Shown: positions 10,663-20,091 of the stretch, in pieces
Layout: each line of letters opens with the position of its first letter
How positions within the stretch are numbered: position 1 is the first letter of the stretch
Assembly: GCA_001600555.1 (NCBI GenBank)
Contig: BCKH01000004.1
Coordinates: 1,242,083-1,306,082 of the forward strand
From: Albophoma yamanashiensis
Taxonomy: Eukaryota; Ascomycota; Sordariomycetes; Hypocreales; Ophiocordycipitaceae
Reading direction: 5' to 3'
DNA length: 64,000 nucleotides
Notes under the pieces: generated by a model
What the model was told of the DNA's origin: nothing
Database searches by the model: none
What the model saw: the letters and a program-made list of their open reading frames with translations, nothing else
Translations under genes and position numbers: made by a program

Positions 10663-11814
10663 ATGACGCAGACGGTCGTGATTCTAGGGGCAGGATGGGC
10701 TGGGTTGCCTCTAGCCCACAAGCTTCTCAAGTACACAGCTCCTAAGACGAGCCTCAAAGTCGTCCTCGTTACCCCCAACAGCCACTTCTTCTGGAACGTC
10801 GCAGCTACTCGTGGCATCATTCCAGGCGAGATCCCGGACAGCGCTCTTTTCCTCCCGATTGCTCCAGGCTTCAGTCAATACCCGGTAGATAGATTCGAGC
10901 TCGTGCTTGGTTTTGCTGAAGGCATCGACCAGGCTTCCAACACCGTGGACATTGCTGCCAACGATGGAACACGTCGCAGCCTTGCGTATAATCAACTCGT
11001 GGTCGCCACGGGTTCCAAGATCTCCAGCGGCCTACCTTTGAAGCCACTCGGCGATCATCAACTTAACCTGAACTCCTGGCATGCGCTACAGAAGCAAGTC
11101 GGGGAAGCCAAAACCATCGTGATTGCCGGAGCCGGAGCGACAGGAATCGAAGTAGCGGGAGAACTCGCAGCGAAGTATGGCTCGGCCAAGGAAGTCACCA
11201 TTGTCGACAGCGGGAGCCAGCCATTCGAGGGCCAGAAAGGAATCAGCCCGTCTCTCGTTGCCACAGTTAGCAGTGACTTGCAGAAACTGGGCGTGAAAGT
11301 TGTCCGCAACGCCCGGGTAACACAGCACCAAGAAAGCGAGGACGGCAGCCAGCACACGCTTACCCTGTCGGACGGCTCAAAGCTCAGCGCAGACTGCTAC
11401 CTCCCGCTGTTCGGCGTCCGAGTCAACACTTCGTTTGTTCCCAAGAATCTGCTTGACGCAGAAGGCAACGTCCGGCAAGACGGCAGTCTGCGCGCTGTGG
11501 GCGCGGAAAACATCTGGGCCATTGGCGACGTCGGCAACACCGAGGCCAAGCAGCTCACGCTGACGGACGCCCAAATCATCCACATGGCCACAGCCCTCGA
11601 CGCAACCTTGACGGGGTCCGGGTCGGTGGCACAGTACCAGCCTGAGAAAAAGACGATGCTGTTCATCGCCATGGGCAAGAAGTTCGCCACGGGCCAGATT
11701 GGAGGCTGGAAGCTGTGGCGGTTCCTGGTGTCGTACGTCAAGGGGCGGAAGCTGTTTGTGGACACGGCGGAGGGCTACGTCGGAGGGAAACATCTCAGGC
11801 ACGCATCTATGTAG
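10663..11814 (+). CDS. AIF/AMID-like FAD-dependent pyridine nucleotide oxidoreductase
   Basis: Single exon, 383 residues. Starts directly with a Rossmann FAD-binding strand, VVILGAGWAGLPLAHKL, carrying GxGxxG at residues 9-14. A second dinucleotide (NAD(P)H) fold has IVIAGAGATGIEVAGEL at about 152-168. The C-terminal FAD motif IWAIGDVGN sits near residue 285. This is the two-dinucleotide-binding architecture of the AIF-M2/AMID group and of type II NADH dehydrogenases; length and motif spacing fit AMID-like enzymes. These flavoproteins oxidise NAD(P)H in the cytosol or at membranes. No presequence or membrane anchor is seen. The precise substrate cannot be read from sequence. Confidence 0.85.
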   Translation: MTQTVVILGAGWAGLPLAHKLLKYTAPKTSLKVVLVTPNSHFFWNVAATRGIIPGEIPDSALFLPIAPGFSQYPVDRFELVLGFAEGIDQASNTVDIAANDGTRRSLAYNQLVVATGSKISSGLPLKPLGDHQLNLNSWHALQKQVGEAKTIVIAGAGATGIEVAGELAAKYGSAKEVTIVDSGSQPFEGQKGISPSLVATVSSDLQKLGVKVVRNARVTQHQESEDGSQHTLTLSDGSKLSADCYLPLFGVRVNTSFVPKNLLDAEGNVRQDGSLRAVGAENIWAIGDVGNTEAKQLTLTDAQIIHMATALDATLTGSGSVAQYQPEKKTMLFIAMGKKFATGQIGGWKLWRFLVSYVKGRKLFVDTAEGYVGGKHLRHASM

Positions 11815-11921
11815 ATTCTCCTGCTTACTACCAACTGTACATGTACCTGAGTGTTTGTAGCACGAGACGCAGTCTGCCTCGTCGCGCGCCAGGTGGAGTT
11901 GGCCAGAGTATGATGCCTTTA

Positions 11922-12700
11922 TCACCACAGTATCATGTCCTCCACCTCACCGGCTAATCTCGCTGTGATCCCCTTTTCCCAAGCCGACAATCGCAAATCT
12001 TCTAGATGGGAGCTGTCCTCGTGACGGGGCAAGTCCAAAGTCACGCAGTCGACTCTCTCAAAGCCCCGTGTCCCAACCAAGGAAGGTAATCTGTGTTCCA
12101 TGGCACGCACGACGACGAAGAATACCGAAGCGTCGTTTTGCGTATTTCTATCACTGTATGCCAGCGGAATTGCCATAAAAGGCTACTCTCGATGTTGGTA
12201 GTTGTTGGCGGATGGTACCTCCACTCCTGACCATCTCAATCATCCCAGAAAATAGTAATCCGGAGCAATGTCCCTTCCTCGCAGATGATATTCCATACCT
12301 CTCGTCCCCACTGGTCATGTGAAGCCGATATTTTCGTCCTCGCAACAGAATCCAGCCGTCCGAAATTGTACCAATGAGACTCTCAGGTGAATCGATATCC
12401 ACGTGAGCGTTTTGAAAAATAGCCAAATCTCCTGTCACAGATTGAAAACAGATGGCTGAGTCTAATGAAGCACAAGACCAAGACGGTGCTCCATACTGGT
12501 GGCACCGTCCTCGGCGTATCTTGCGATAGTCGACGTACCAACAAAGGTCACTTATAAGGTTGCCCCTTCACAGATCAGCGAGATAGCGAGTGCTTGATGC
12601 TATGGCTGTTGTGTTGTTGATACCAGTCACTGAGTAAGGTTCCGCGATGCCGTATAACACAAGATAGTGTCGCGGACTTGGGCTTACAACGTGGACAGTG
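11922..12700 (-). pseudogene. decayed 3' part of a HET (heterokaryon incompatibility) gene
   Basis: Read on the minus strand from about 12,670, the frame gives YLVLYGIAEPYSV, then SSTRYLADL, an in-frame TGA at 12570-12568, then GNLISDLCWYV. A variant of the HET-family signature PSWSWAS follows, here PSWSCAS (12466-12486), then HVDIDSPESLIG and WILLRGRKY. The frame then shifts: the expected tail, including TRGFERVDCVTLDL, continues in another frame down to the stop at 11922. HET proteins trigger cell death after fusion of unlike hyphae; this order of elements is the region behind the catalytic HET domain in that family. The HET domain itself is absent, its place being taken by the ALG11 promoter. 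One nonsense codon, at least one frameshift and 5' loss mark it as a relic. Left and right limits are approximate. Confidence 0.6.
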
Positions 12701-13157
12701 AGCTGTACTCTGTCCATGCCAGACTTTATGTAACGACGCAAAGCAGCTTGCAAGCGGCGTTGGCGGGCAGATGCCGCAGTTACCTTGACCCGCAAATGTG
12801 GCGTGCAGCCTGCAGCGTGCACGTAGAGCTGCTGCATACATCCATGGGTACGTGTGTGTGATGCCGTCCACACGTGACGGAGTGGAGGGAGGGGGAGCCT
12901 GGGATAAGAACACGGTGGTGGTTGCGGCTGCGGTGCGGGAAACACGAGACCCCCTTGGCTAGTGCCTTCGCCCAGCGCCACGCGCCACGGCTCAGCACCC
13001 TGCAGCTGCAGCTTGCGTCGGGTGTCCCCCCCACATTATTTATACAAGTATGCATGCTTCCTCGTCACCTCTCCCTTCCACGTCCCGTATCGCAATGCTC
13101 AACCTCCGGCTGTCTGTGCCGCCAGATGTGAGGCGTTGATTGACCCATTTGCTCGCC
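12701..13157. other. upstream region of ALG11
   Basis: Short overlapping frames with no recognisable domain. The last 100 bases are C/T-rich, as is common before fungal start codons. Presumed ALG11 promoter and leader. Confidence 0.4.
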
Positions 13158-15008
13158 ATGGCCGACACCTGCACCGTGCCCTCCGGCGGCAAGCCCTTCT
13201 CTTTCGGCCTCGAGCCGCGGACGCTCGTCATGGCCGTGACCCTCCTCAGCTCGACTCCCTTCCTCGTCCTCTTCGTCCTGCCCAGGATCTTCCGCGAGAT
13301 CGGCTTTGCCCTCGGCTGGATACTGCGCAAGAAGACGGATGGGCGACGCTCCCATCTCCTGGCGCTTACGGCCGAGGAAGATGAGAAGTTCTGGGGTCTG
13401 AACGGCGAGCTCAAGGCCGGCCGCGGCGACGGACACAGCTCTCGAGGCGTCGACGGTCGAGTCCCAGGTGATCAGAAGACGCAACAGGAATGGGATGGCA
13501 TCGTTGGATTTTTCCATCCCTTCTGGTAAGTTCCCGTTGCGCCTCGTATCGTCTGCCGAGGGGCTTTCGTTGACGTCAGGAAGCAACGCTGGTGGAGGCG
13601 GAGAGCGCGTCCTCTGGGCTGCTATTCGCGCGACGCAGAACCGGTGGCCCAAGGCCAGGTGTGTCGTCTACACCGGAGACCACGACGCGAACAAGGAACT
13701 CATTCTCAACCGAGTCAAGGTGGGCTCCGGCCGGGCTTGAATTCGTCCTTCCGATTGACTCACATCCGAGCAGGACCGCTTCAACATCCACCTCCATCCA
13801 CCCACAATCACGTTCCTATTTCTAGAAAAGAGGCACTGGGTTCTTGCCTCGACATGGCCGCAGTTCACCCTGCTGGGTCAGTCGCTCGGCTCCCTGGTTC
13901 TGGCCTGGGAGGCCTTCTCGTTGCTGGTTCCCGACATCTTCATCGACACCATGGGCTACGCGTTTGCCCTCGGCCTTTGCAAGTTCATGTTCCGTGACAT
14001 ACCGACCGGCGCTTACGTGCACTACCCGACCATCTCGACAGACATGCTCGACTCCCTCGACCCTTCATCGGCTGCAGGCTCTCAAGGCGTCAACGCAGGC
14101 CAGGGCAAGGGGGCGCGAGGAATCGCCAAGAGGGGATACTGGCAGCTATTTGCGCGGGTTTATTCGTGGGTCGGATCGTCCATCGACGTGGTGATGACAA
14201 ACTCGACTTGGACGCAAGCACACGTCAAGAGCCTCTGGGGCCCATACCGGGTGGAAAGGGACAGGAGACACCCAATCGCGGTTGTCTACCCTCCTGTGGC
14301 AGTGCGGGAACTCGAACAGGAAGTGGAAGTGTCGGAAGCGAGCGAGGCCAAGCGCGAGCCGGTCATTGTGTACATCGCGCAGTTCCGGCCGGAGAAGAAC
14401 CACCAGCTCATCCTGCAGTCCTTTGCCGAGTTTCTAAAGACCAAGACCGAGGCCGCGAAGAGTGCTCGGCTGGTGCTCATCGGAAGCGTTCGCGACGATC
14501 AGGACTCGAGGAAGGTGTACCAACTGCGACTGCAGGTCAACGAGCTGGGCATCAAGGACCGAGTTGAGTTCCACCTCGATGCGTCGTGGCCAGAGATCCT
14601 CGAGTGGCTGCGGAAGGCGTCGGTTGGCGTCAACGGCATGTGGAACGAGCATTTCGGAATCGGCGTTGTCGAGTACCAAGCAGCGGGGCTTGTTTCCGTG
14701 GTGCACAATAGCGGAGGCCCCAAGCTGGACATCGTCACCGACGTCGACGGTGAACCGACGGGTTCGTTGACGAGTCCCCTGCGAAGCAAGTGCACCGGCG
14801 AGCTAACATTTGTTTGTTTCAAGGTTACCATGCGACGAGCGCGGACGAGTTTGCGGCGGGCTACGAAAAGGCGCTCTCGCTTGCCAACCCGCTGCAGGTC
14901 CGAAGACGGGCCCGCAAATCGGCAAAGAGGTTCACCGAGGAGGAGTTTGCTAAGAAGTGGCTAGCAGAAATGGATCGACTCGTAGCTCTTAGACAGCAGC
15001 GCATATGA
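13158..15008 (+). CDS. ALG11: GDP-Man:Man3GlcNAc2-PP-dolichol alpha-1,2-mannosyltransferase Alg11
   Basis: Four exons: 13158-13525, 13584-13719, 13774-14761 and 14824-15008; 558 residues. The first join restores the family signature HPFCNAGGGGERVLW across the splice, which fixes the acceptor at GAAG|C. An N-terminal membrane helix lies at about residues 24-45. A GT4 glycosyltransferase fold follows, with FRPEKNHQLILQSFAEFL (donor-site region) and a C-terminal motif NEHFGIGVVEYQAAGL, where Glu-x7-Glu is typical of retaining GT4 enzymes. The last join gives GEPTGYHATSADEFA. Alg11 adds the fourth and fifth mannoses to the lipid-linked oligosaccharide on the cytosolic face of the ER during N-glycan synthesis. 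All key blocks look intact. Confidence 0.95.
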
Positions 15009-15220
15009 CGCATGTTAGCTGTGGTATAGACTTGGAGATACCCCGTTTGTACTTTGGCCTTTGGCTCGGCTGACGGAGCATTGCTGGAGATGCGAGCGGA
15101 CAAATGTACATAGAACATGACATGAGCATGTTAAGCAGACGGCACAACGATGTATGCCGCAAAATACAAAATTCAGCGCTGTCAGGGTCTATCATGGTAC
15201 CTTACATCATGGATATCTAT

Positions 15221-17388
15221 CTACAGCGTCAAGCCCGCGCTGTTCCCCTGGCGAGGCTCGCTCGCCGCCTCGAAGGCACCGTCGGGCAGCACGCGGATCC
15301 CCTGCACGGCACTGAGCCCCTCGGCCACCCACGTCACGTTGTGCCCCTTGCGCATCAGCGTCGCGGCCGTGTCGTTGTCGAACTTGTACTCGAGGAGGAG
15401 GTTGTTGGGCATGAGCTGGTCGTGCATGCGCGGCTCGCGAAGGGCGCCGCGCATGTCCATGCCGTGCTCCACGAGGTGCCACAGGGCGAGGGTGGTGGCG
15501 GAGATGATGCGCGAGCCGCCGGCGGCGCCGACGGTGGCGTACAGGCCGCCGCCCCGCGGGTGCGCGGCGATGACGGGCGTGACGGAGCTCAGGGGCCGCT
15601 TCCCGGGGCGGATGTAGTTGGCCTCGGCGGGCTGGAAGCCGAACTCGTTGGGGACGCCCGGGATGGAGAAGTCGTTCATCTCGTTGTTGAGGATGACGCC
15701 CGAGGCGCGGTCCACGAGGCGCGCGCCGAAGAGCAGGTTGACCGTCGTGGTGAGCGAGACGGCCATGCCGGCGGCGTCGGCGGCAACGATGTGCGAGGTG
15801 CCGTGGCCGCCGGGCGCGTACCGTGCGTCCGGGTCGTAGGCGCGCACCGGCTGCGTGCGCTCGTCGGAGATGTTGGCGCGGGTGCGCCGCGCGGCGTCGT
15901 CGGACAGCAGACGGTCCTCGAAGGCGCGCACGCCGTCGACGAAGTCCGGGTCGCCGAGCTCGACGCGGGCGCCGTAGCCGAAGCGCATGGCCTCGGTGAA
16001 GCGGTGCGCGGCGAGGGCGGCGTCGTCTTCGTCGTCGCCGTCTTCGTCGTCGCCGTCGTCGTCGAACTGCTCCATGGTCTTGAGGATGCTGAGCGTCACG
16101 GCGCCGCTGGCGGGCGCGCCGATCGTGTGCAACTCCAGGCCGCGGTAGCGGACCGTCTTGACGGGGCGCGAGACGACGCGGTAGCTGGCGAGGTCGTCGA
16201 GCGTCATGGTGCCGTTGGACTGCTGGATCGTCTTGATCATGGCCTCGGCTGCGGCGAGTGAGTCAGGGGGTTGTCCAAGTTGGACGTGTCCCAGGGGGTT
16301 GGGCAGGCACTCACCGAGCTCGCCCGTGTAGAAGGCGTCTGCGCCCTCGTCTGCAATCTCCTGCAGGGTGCTGGTGATGGATGGTCAGACTAGGATGCTT
16401 CTGAAGGACCAAGCAGCACTCACTTCGCATATCGCTTCCGGGTCATGATATCCCCAAGACCGACGAGCGTGCCTGGAACCGCGTCAGTTCAGCCCTGCCG
16501 TTCAGTTTGACACAACGAATTCTCACCATTCGGCGCAAAGTCCTCGGCAAAGTTGGGGTCTTCAACGAGGAAGTCCCCGCCGCCTCGCTCCATGTATCGC
16601 ACCAAGTCGCTCGAGACTTGGGACCGGTGTTAGCGCAGGTCCATATCAACGCGGCGAGGCTCCCTTGCACATACCTCTGAACCCATCACGGGCAACGTGG
16701 ATGGCGCCGCGCATGACCTTCTTCCACGGCAGGACCTGCGAACACGTCAGCTCCAGACGATACGGCATGCGGGCTGAGCGATACGATGGGCACCCACGCC
16801 GTATTTCTTGTGGAGGTACTCCAGCCCCCGGACCTCGCTCGGCACGGCGACGGCCAGGCCGCCGTAGACGCTGCCGTTGACGTTGCCGCGGTACATGTCC
16901 TCGTGCGCGGCCGCGGGGGCCGTCTCCCTGAAGTCGACGGCCTCGTAGGCGCCGTCGGCGTCGCGGACCATGGCGAAGCCGCCGCCGCCGATGCCCGAGT
17001 GGTACATTCCGACGACGCCGACGCAAAAGGTGGTGCCCACCAGGGCGTCGACGGCGTTGCCCTGCAGGACGAGACGCGGTGAGACTTGAGATGCACGGCA
17101 CGGGGGACGCGGGGACGGGGACGGGGACGGGGACGCACGCCTCGGGCGAGCAGGTCACGGCCTATCTCGCTGCACTCGGCGGCCTCGCTGGCGACGGCGC
17201 CGCGGGAGCCGTAGGCGTCGGGCTGGAAGACGACCTCGGGGATGACCCTGGCCGTCGTGGCCGCATGGTGGAGGGATGTGGCGAGGAGCACCCTTACGAG
17301 GCGAGACGTGAAATGGTCCGGCTCTGGAGAAAGGAGAATCAGTCAGCCGCATGCGCCGCTCTCACCGGTATCCTCTCAACTCACTCAT
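15221..17388 (-). CDS. gamma-glutamyltranspeptidase (glutathione hydrolase)
   Basis: Eight exons (17388-17385, 17323-17139, 17061-16798, 16735-16675, 16616-16527, 16472-16424, 16370-16315, 16248-15221), 578 residues. Joins recreate RGGNAVDALVGTTFCVG, SGIGGGGFAMVR, KKYGVLPWKKVMRGAI and TRKRYANTLQEIADEGAD, all family-typical. The nucleophile is the Thr of GHGTSHIV, where the precursor is cleaved into large and small subunits; GGSRI and the NNEMNDFS segment shape the substrate site. It cleaves gamma-glutamyl bonds of glutathione at the cell surface or vacuole. The first coding exon would be only four bases (ATGA), chosen because it is the only in-frame Met before a good donor GTGAGT; the N-terminus is therefore the weakest part. 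An Asp-rich insert encoded by GTC/TTC-type triplets lies around 16021-16066. Intron 2 holds a GGGGAC minisatellite. Confidence 0.88.
17107..17135. repeat. GGGGAC minisatellite inside a GGT intron
   Basis: About four to five tandem GGGGAC units lie inside the second intron of the gamma-glutamyltranspeptidase gene. Translation through it gives Arg-Pro dipeptides with no counterpart in the family, which supports its being intronic. Confidence 0.7.
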
Positions 17389-18107
17389 GTCGGCGTGCGT
17401 ATCAGCAACATCAACCGGGAACTATTAGGACGGCGGCAGAACGAGAGAAGACAACGCCGATAACCGGCAGGATAGCGCCAAGCAAGCACAAGCAAAAAAG
17501 AGGATAAGCCGTCCGCCAAACTCCGTCTACCGAGTCCAAGATGAGCAGCACATATGGAGGAAGACAAACATTCCAGGTCCTCGGCCGCCGGCGACGGACG
17601 GCCGTGTTGTTGGCTTCTCCATTAGTCAACACAGTCCCTCCCTGTGCCCAGTGGGACTGCGGAACCGGCCGCTCCAGTCGCGCTCTTGGGCCTAGCATCA
17701 AGTCGGCATGGTGATCGGAGAGGTCAAGCGGCGAACGGCGGCTCATCCACGTCGCGCATGACTGGTGGGTAGCAGCGAGGGCACCCCGGCGCCGGCGCTC
17801 GTGACGCCCGCGCCGGGCTGCTGACCCGCTGAACCCCACCCCCTCCCCCTTCGCCAGCAGGCAGCCCCAGGACACCTGCACAGCGTCCGTCCCGCCAATC
17901 ACAGCACGGGCGTTTCCGTCCCTGGTAAGCAGCGTCATTGGTCGATCTTTTTCTCCAGCAAAAAAGTTCAGCAAACTTCAGCAACCTCTAACATACTCGG
18001 ACACGAGACGACACCGGAACTGGAGGCTTGAAACCCATCTCCCTCAGTCCTCCATTTCCTAGTCAAGGCTCCCGAGGCTTGTAGAGAGGCGCCGCAACCG
18101 CTGGCAG
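17389..18107. promoter_or_regulatory. divergent promoter GGT / TRM2
   Basis: 719 bases between two outward-facing genes. Short frames are present, including a hydrophobic one on the minus strand near 17411-17560, but nothing supports an extra exon. No specific operator was recognised. Confidence 0.4.
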
Positions 18108-19958
18108 ATGCGGCTTTGGAGAACGCTCTCCGCCCGCCCTCTACTGAACCTCTCGTCCCCGTCGACCCTCCTCCGCCTCCGTCGTCCTCTCGCAACCATG
18201 GCTTCGGCGCAAGCACCCGCCGCAGCGGCGCCGGCCGTCGTCGACAGCAGCCAGCAGGCGGCTGCGCCCGCGCAGAGGAACGGGGCTCACAAGCGGCCCC
18301 ATCCCGCGAGCGGCAACCGCCCCTGGAAGCAGAAGAAGACGAAGCGGGAGAAGAACATCACCGAGGGCTCGTCCGAGGAGGTCCTGCGATACGACATCCT
18401 CGCGCTGCTCGAGTCGCGCAAGACGGAGACGGAGACGGAGACGGAGACGGACGCGGCCGCGCAGGACGCGACCGCCGATGCTGAGGAGGAGCCGCTGCCC
18501 GAGGAGGGCTCCGAGATCGACGTCGAGGTCCTCGAGCTCTCCTCCACCGGCGACGGCCTCGCCGTGCGCCCCGGCTCCAACCACGTCTACGTCGTGCCCT
18601 TCGCCGTCCCCGGCGACACGCTCCGCGTCAAGGTCTTCCGCCACCTGCGCCGCGAGCACCACTCGGTCGCCGACTTCGTCTCCGTCACCGAGCCCTCGCC
18701 GCTGCGCGACGACGCCCGCGTCCGCTGCCGCTACTTCGCCTCGTGCGGCGGCTGCCAGTTCCAGATGCTCGCCTACCCGGAGCAGCTGCGCCTCAAGCGC
18801 CGCGTCCTCGAGAAGGCCTTCGCCAACTTCGCCAACCTGCCCGCCGAGCTCGTCCCGCCCGTCGCCGACACCGTCGGCAGCCCGCTGCAGTACGGCTACC
18901 GCACCAAGCTGACGCCGCACTTCGACGGCCCGCCCGGCTCCCGCCCCGGCCGGAGGGGGAAGAAGCACCCCAAGGTGGCCTTCGCCAGCTGCCCGGACAT
19001 CGGCTTCATGCGCAAGGGCCAGCGCAGGGTCCTCGACATCGAGGACTGCCCCATCGGCACCTCGGCCGTGCGCCTGGGCATGGCGCGCGAGCGCGACCGC
19101 ATGCAGCGCGAGTACGCCAACTACGAGCGCGGCGCCACCATCCTGCTGCGCGAGAACACCCGTCGCTACCCCGACGGCGGTGACGACGAGGCCCCCAAGG
19201 ACGGCGACGACCTGCCGCCCTACACGACCCGCTCCGAGGGCGACGGCTTCGTCGACGTCAAGTCTTGCGAAACCGACTCCAAGGCCACGACGACCGAGTA
19301 CATCGGCGAGCACACCTTCACTAACCCCGCCGGCTCCTTCTTCCAGAACAACAACTCCATCCTCCCGACCTTCACCGACTACATCAAGGACCACATCCTG
19401 CCGCCCGCCGCCTCCTCCTCTTCCTTGTCCCCGTCCCCCGGCGCCGTCAAGTACCTCATCGACGCCTACTCGGGCTCCGGCCTCTTCACCATCACCCTCG
19501 CCTCCGTCTTCCAGCACTCGACGGGCATCGACATCGCCGCCGACTCCATCGCCTCGGCCCGCCGCAACGCCGCCCTCAACGGCCTCGGCGAGGACCGCTG
19601 CAAGTTCATCGCCGCCGACGCCGGCCAGCTCTTCCGCAACGTCACCTACGCCGCCGACGAGACCGTCGTCGTCCTCGACCCGCCCCGCAAGGGCTGCGAC
19701 GCCGACTTCCTCGCCCAGCTGCGCCGCTTCGGCCCCCGTCGCGTGCTCTACGTCAGCTGCAACGTCCACACGCAGGCCCGCGACGTCGGCGTCCTGGTGC
19801 GCGGCGAGGGCGAGGGCGCGAGGTACGAGATCGAGAGCCTGGTCGGCTTCGATTTCTTCCCCCAGACGGGGCACGTCGAGGGCGTCGCCATCCTGAACAG
19901 GGTCGACGGCGTGGCCGACGGCAAGACCGAGGCCGTGGGGCAGAAGGAAGATTCATGA
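18108..19958 (+). CDS. TRM2: tRNA (uracil-5-)-methyltransferase Trm2 (TrmA/RumA family)
   Basis: Single exon, 616 residues. Order: Arg-rich N-terminus, basic linker, TRAM domain (about 143-200, containing GDGLAVRPG), a cysteine cluster CRYFASCGGCQFQM, then the SAM-dependent methyltransferase core. Core motifs are FFQNN, DAYSGSGLFTITLA (SAM binding), VVLDPPRKG and the catalytic Cys in VLYVSCNVHTQARD. The enzyme makes m5U54 in the T-loop of tRNAs. A second ATG at 18198 (Met31) has a much better context (CAACCATGG); the 30 residues before it, MRLWRTLSARPLLN onward, contain many Arg and no acids, as in mitochondrial presequences. Two products, mitochondrial and nuclear/cytosolic, could arise from one gene. 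A Thr-Glu dipeptide run is encoded by GAGACG repeats at 18423-18452. Confidence 0.93.
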   Translation: MRLWRTLSARPLLNLSSPSTLLRLRRPLATMASAQAPAAAAPAVVDSSQQAAAPAQRNGAHKRPHPASGNRPWKQKKTKREKNITEGSSEEVLRYDILALLESRKTETETETETDAAAQDATADAEEEPLPEEGSEIDVEVLELSSTGDGLAVRPGSNHVYVVPFAVPGDTLRVKVFRHLRREHHSVADFVSVTEPSPLRDDARVRCRYFASCGGCQFQMLAYPEQLRLKRRVLEKAFANFANLPAELVPPVADTVGSPLQYGYRTKLTPHFDGPPGSRPGRRGKKHPKVAFASCPDIGFMRKGQRRVLDIEDCPIGTSAVRLGMARERDRMQREYANYERGATILLRENTRRYPDGGDDEAPKDGDDLPPYTTRSEGDGFVDVKSCETDSKATTTEYIGEHTFTNPAGSFFQNNNSILPTFTDYIKDHILPPAASSSSLSPSPGAVKYLIDAYSGSGLFTITLASVFQHSTGIDIAADSIASARRNAALNGLGEDRCKFIAADAGQLFRNVTYAADETVVVLDPPRKGCDADFLAQLRRFGPRRVLYVSCNVHTQARDVGVLVRGEGEGARYEIESLVGFDFFPQTGHVEGVAILNRVDGVADGKTEAVGQKEDS

Positions 19959-20091
19959 TACCATTAATACACATCATAAGATTCAACATCCAAACGTACC
20001 AGCCGTCCGTGCCGTGCATGTCGTGTGTCATGTTTCGCTTTCAATCTCAACCAAAGCGCCGCCTCAATACTTCTGCAGCATTGTGCCGCCG

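Noticed and set aside
15104..16261. 385-codon open frame opposite GGT
   Set aside because: Antisense of a high-GC exon, with no recognisable domain and starting in the 3' flank of ALG11.
18141..19874. 577-codon open frame opposite TRM2
   Set aside because: GC-rich antisense shadow with Val/Ala/Gly/Glu bias and no domain; the plus strand carries all TrmA-family motifs.
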